The position numbers and the translations under genes are program-made. Below are positions 49,602 through 51,842 of a stretch of DNA of 51,842 nucleotides, piece by piece. The stretch's first letter is position 1, and each line of letters begins with the position of its first letter. The notes under the pieces were generated by a model. That model had not been told where the DNA came from and searched no databases. It saw only the letters and a list, made by a program, of their open reading frames with translations. This DNA is from Eggerthellaceae bacterium (lineage in GTDB: Bacteria; Actinomycetota; Coriobacteriia; Coriobacteriales; Eggerthellaceae): the NCBI GenBank assembly GCA_030524475.1, contig JAUNGO010000009.1, forward strand, positions 1-51,842, given 5' to 3'.

Positions 49602-51842
49602 TTACGCTTCGGCGTACAAGTCCTTCAGCTTCACCAGATGGTCGTAGCGCTCGATGGCGGCTTGCTCGTTGCGGGCGAACAGCTCGGTGGCGCGCTCGGG
49701 GAACTCGCGCGTCAGGCGGCTGTAGCGCGCCTCGTTCATGAGGAACTCCTGGTAGCCGCCCGCCGGCTCCTTGCTGTCGAGCGTGAACTTCTTGCCGGCA
49801 GGCGCCGCCGGGTTGAAGCGGAATAGGTTCCAGTAGCCGCATTCCACCGCGCGCTTCATCTCCTCCTGACAGTTCTTCATGCCGCCCTTGATGGAGTGCA
49901 TCTCGCACGGCGAGTAGCCGATGATGATCGAGGGGCCGTGATACGCCTCGGCCTCCTGGATGGCCTTCAGCGTTTGCTGGGGCTTCGCGCCCATGGCCAC
50001 CTGCGCCACGTACACGTACCCGTACGCCATCGCAATTTCCGCCAGGCTCTTCTTCTTGATGTCCTTGCCCGAGGCGGCGAACTGCGCCACCTGACCGATG
50101 TTGGACGCCTTCGACGCCTGACCGCCGGTGTTGGAGTACACCTCGGTGTCGAACACGAAGATGTTCACGTCCTCGCCCGAGGCCAGCACGTGGTCAAGCC
50201 CGCCGTAGCCGATGTCGTACGCCCAGCCGTCGCCGCCGAAGATCCAGATAGACTTCTTCGCCAAAAACTCCTTGTTCTCCAGGATGGCAGGTGCCACAGG
50301 GCAGCCCGCCTCGGCTGCTGCCTCAAGCGCCGGCACCAGCGCGCGCACCGCCTCGGCGTTCGCCGCGCCGTCCTCAGCGGTGTCGAAATACGCCTCGATG
50401 AGCGCGCGCGTCTCCGCAGGCGTCGCCTCCGCCTCGGCCATCTCGCGCAGCTGCGCGGTCAAGCGGCCGCGCACCGCCTCGTGCCCGAGCAGCATGCCCA
50501 ACCCGTGCTCGGCGTTGTCCTCGAACAGCGAGTTGCTCCATGCGGGGCCGCGGCCCTCTTTGTTCACCGTGTAGGGCGACGTTGCCGCCGGGCCGCCCCA
50601 AATCGACGAGCAGCCCGTCGCATTCGCCACGAACATGCGGTCGCCGAACAGCTGCGTCACCAAGCGCGCGTACGACGTCTCGGCGCAACCTGCGCACGCG
50701 CCCGAGAACTCGAGCAGCGGCTGCTTGAACTGGCTGCCCTTGAGGCTTGCGTCCTGCAGCGTCGGCTTGTCGGCCACCTTCGCCACGCAGTAGTCGAACG
50801 CCTCCTGCTGCGCCAGCTCGCCGTCGGTTGCCACCATGACCAGCGAGTTCGTGGGGCACACGCCGATGCACACGCCGCAGCCCATGCAGTCGAGCGGCGA
50901 GACGGCCAGCGTGTACTGCAGACCCTCGGCGACCGCGGCCTTGCCCTTCGCCGCCACCAGCTTCGTGGCCGCAGGCGCCGCAGCGGCTTCCTCAGCCGTC
51001 AGCGCGAACGGGCGAATGGTGGCGTGCGGGCACACGAACGAGCACTGGTTGCACTGGATGCAGGACTCGGGCTCCCACGTGGGCACCGTCACCGCCACGC
51101 CGCGCTTCTCGTACGCCGCCGCGCCCTGCTCGAACTGGCCGTCCACATGATCGACGAACGCCGACACGGGCAGGCTGTCGCCGTCCATGCGACCCACCGG
51201 CTCCATGATCTCGCGCACCATGCGCACCAGCTCGGGACGGCCCTCAAGCGCGTCCGCCGCCGCGTCGTCAACCGCGTTCGCCCAGCTTGCGGGCACTTCC
51301 ACCTTGCTAAACGCCGTGGCGCCCGCGTCGATGGCGCGATGGTTCATGTCCACCACGTCCTGGCCCTTCTTGAGGTACGACTTCGTGGCCGCGTCCTTCA
51401 TGTAGCGGATGGCGTCCTCTTGCGGCATGACCTTCGCCAGCGAGAAGAACGCCGACTGCAGAATGGTGTTCGTGCGCTTGCCCATGCCGATCTCCGTCGC
51501 CAGGTCGATGGCGTTGATCAGGTACAGCTGCACGTCGTTCTCGGCGATGTAGCGCTTCGCCTCGGCGGACAGGTGGTGCTCCAGCTCGCCTAAATCCCAC
51601 TGGCAGTTGATGAGGAACACGCCGCCCGGCTTCACGTCGCGCACGATCGGGAAACCCTTGGTGATGTAGCTGGGGTTGTGGCACGCCACGAAGTCGGCCT
51701 TGTTGATGTAATAGGGGCTGCGGATGGGGGCGTCGCCGAAGCGCAGGTGCGAGATGGTCACGCCGCCGGTCTTCTTGGAGTCGTACTGGAAGTAGGCCTG
51801 CACGTACTTGTCGGTGTGGTCGCCGATGATCTTGATGGAGTT
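49602..51842 (-). CDS. nifJ: Pyruvate:ferredoxin (flavodoxin) oxidoreductase, C-terminal part (5' end beyond the window)
   Basis: The visible 746 residues are the C-terminal two thirds of the ~1,180-residue single-chain enzyme that oxidises pyruvate with CoA to acetyl-CoA and CO2, passing electrons to ferredoxin. The frame is open to the window edge (NSIKIIGDHTDKY precedes the first possible internal start). The CoA/EKR region (KVEVPASWANAVDDAA) is followed by two 4Fe-4S motifs, CIQCNQCSFVCP and CMGCGVCIGVCP. The thiamine-pyrophosphate domain shows GCAETSYARLVTQLFGDRM and GGDGWAYDIGYGGLDHVLASG with FDTEVYSNTGGQ. The enzyme fits an anaerobic lifestyle. Confidence 0.95.
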   Translation of the reverse strand, partial: NSIKIIGDHTDKYVQAYFQYDSKKTGGVTISHLRFGDAPIRSPYYINKADFVACHNPSYITKGFPIVRDVKPGGVFLINCQWDLGELEHHLSAEAKRYIAENDVQLYLINAIDLATEIGMGKRTNTILQSAFFSLAKVMPQEDAIRYMKDAATKSYLKKGQDVVDMNHRAIDAGATAFSKVEVPASWANAVDDAAADALEGRPELVRMVREIMEPVGRMDGDSLPVSAFVDHVDGQFEQGAAAYEKRGVAVTVPTWEPESCIQCNQCSFVCPHATIRPFALTAEEAAAAPAATKLVAAKGKAAVAEGLQYTLAVSPLDCMGCGVCIGVCPTNSLVMVATDGELAQQEAFDYCVAKVADKPTLQDASLKGSQFKQPLLEFSGACAGCAETSYARLVTQLFGDRMFVANATGCSSIWGGPAATSPYTVNKEGRGPAWSNSLFEDNAEHGLGMLLGHEAVRGRLTAQLREMAEAEATPAETRALIEAYFDTAEDGAANAEAVRALVPALEAAAEAGCPVAPAILENKEFLAKKSIWIFGGDGWAYDIGYGGLDHVLASGEDVNIFVFDTEVYSNTGGQASKASNIGQVAQFAASGKDIKKKSLAEIAMAYGYVYVAQVAMGAKPQQTLKAIQEAEAYHGPSIIIGYSPCEMHSIKGGMKNCQEEMKRAVECGYWNLFRFNPAAPAGKKFTLDSKEPAGGYQEFLMNEARYSRLTREFPERATELFARNEQAAIERYDHLVKLKDLYAEA

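Overview
The window is a gene-dense, high-GC stretch of bacterial chromosome. Its content points to the Actinomycetota class Coriobacteriia, probably an Eggerthellaceae-type gut anaerobe. The reasons are the complete division/cell-wall (dcw) cluster without ftsA but with sepF and divIVA, a DNPR-type (meso-diaminopimelate) MurE, a pyruvate:ferredoxin oxidoreductase, and many Arg/Ala-rich low-complexity extensions. The placement is inferred from gene order and protein character; no database search was possible.

Layout. (1) 1-6.7 kb, minus strand: thiN, then aroC-aroK-aroB-aroQ (shikimate pathway), an M24 Xaa-Pro peptidase and efp. A small scar holding an orphan hipB-like antitoxin, the first codons of a lost partner gene and a 69-bp copy of the peptidase tail separates the peptidase from efp. 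(2) 6.75-7.13 kb, plus strand: rnpB (RNase P RNA), followed by a repeat-rich intergenic region. (3) 7.4-29.0 kb, minus strand: the dcw cluster, transcribed mraZ-rsmH-ftsL-ftsI-murE-murF-mraY-murD-ftsW-murG-murC-murB-ftsQ-ftsZ-pgeF-yggS-sepF-proC-yggT-divIVA. It supplies all cytoplasmic steps from UDP-MurNAc to lipid II, the septal synthase FtsW/FtsI, the Z-ring and its membrane anchor SepF. (4) 29.4-37.8 kb: xerD and pyrG (minus), a DUF1846 protein (plus), nadK (minus) divergent from murJ (lipid II flippase, plus), and map. (5) 37.9-42.7 kb, minus strand: the translation/transcription block tRNA-Tyr, tRNA-Thr, tRNA-Met, tuf, rpmG, tRNA-Trp, secE, nusG, rplK, rplA, headed by a near-consensus promoter. 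(6) 43-51.8 kb: a Tat-exported NlpC/P60 hydrolase, a sodium/proline-type symporter, an aspartate-type aminotransferase, a small zinc-ribbon protein, an AAA+/DUF4143 ATPase with an unusual promoter, and the C-terminal part of pyruvate:ferredoxin oxidoreductase cut by the window edge.

Most genes are core housekeeping genes. The unusual material is in the non-coding DNA. There is a three-operator array (39-bp period) at the hipB scar, and a three-copy direct repeat (33-bp period) with its middle copy in the spacer of the AAA+ gene promoter. MraZ-type TGGGG boxes sit in the mraZ promoter spacer. A ~160-bp structured intergenic element occurs twice, plus one half copy, and a hairpin repeat family is scattered between genes. 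I found no prophage, CRISPR array or intact insertion sequence.
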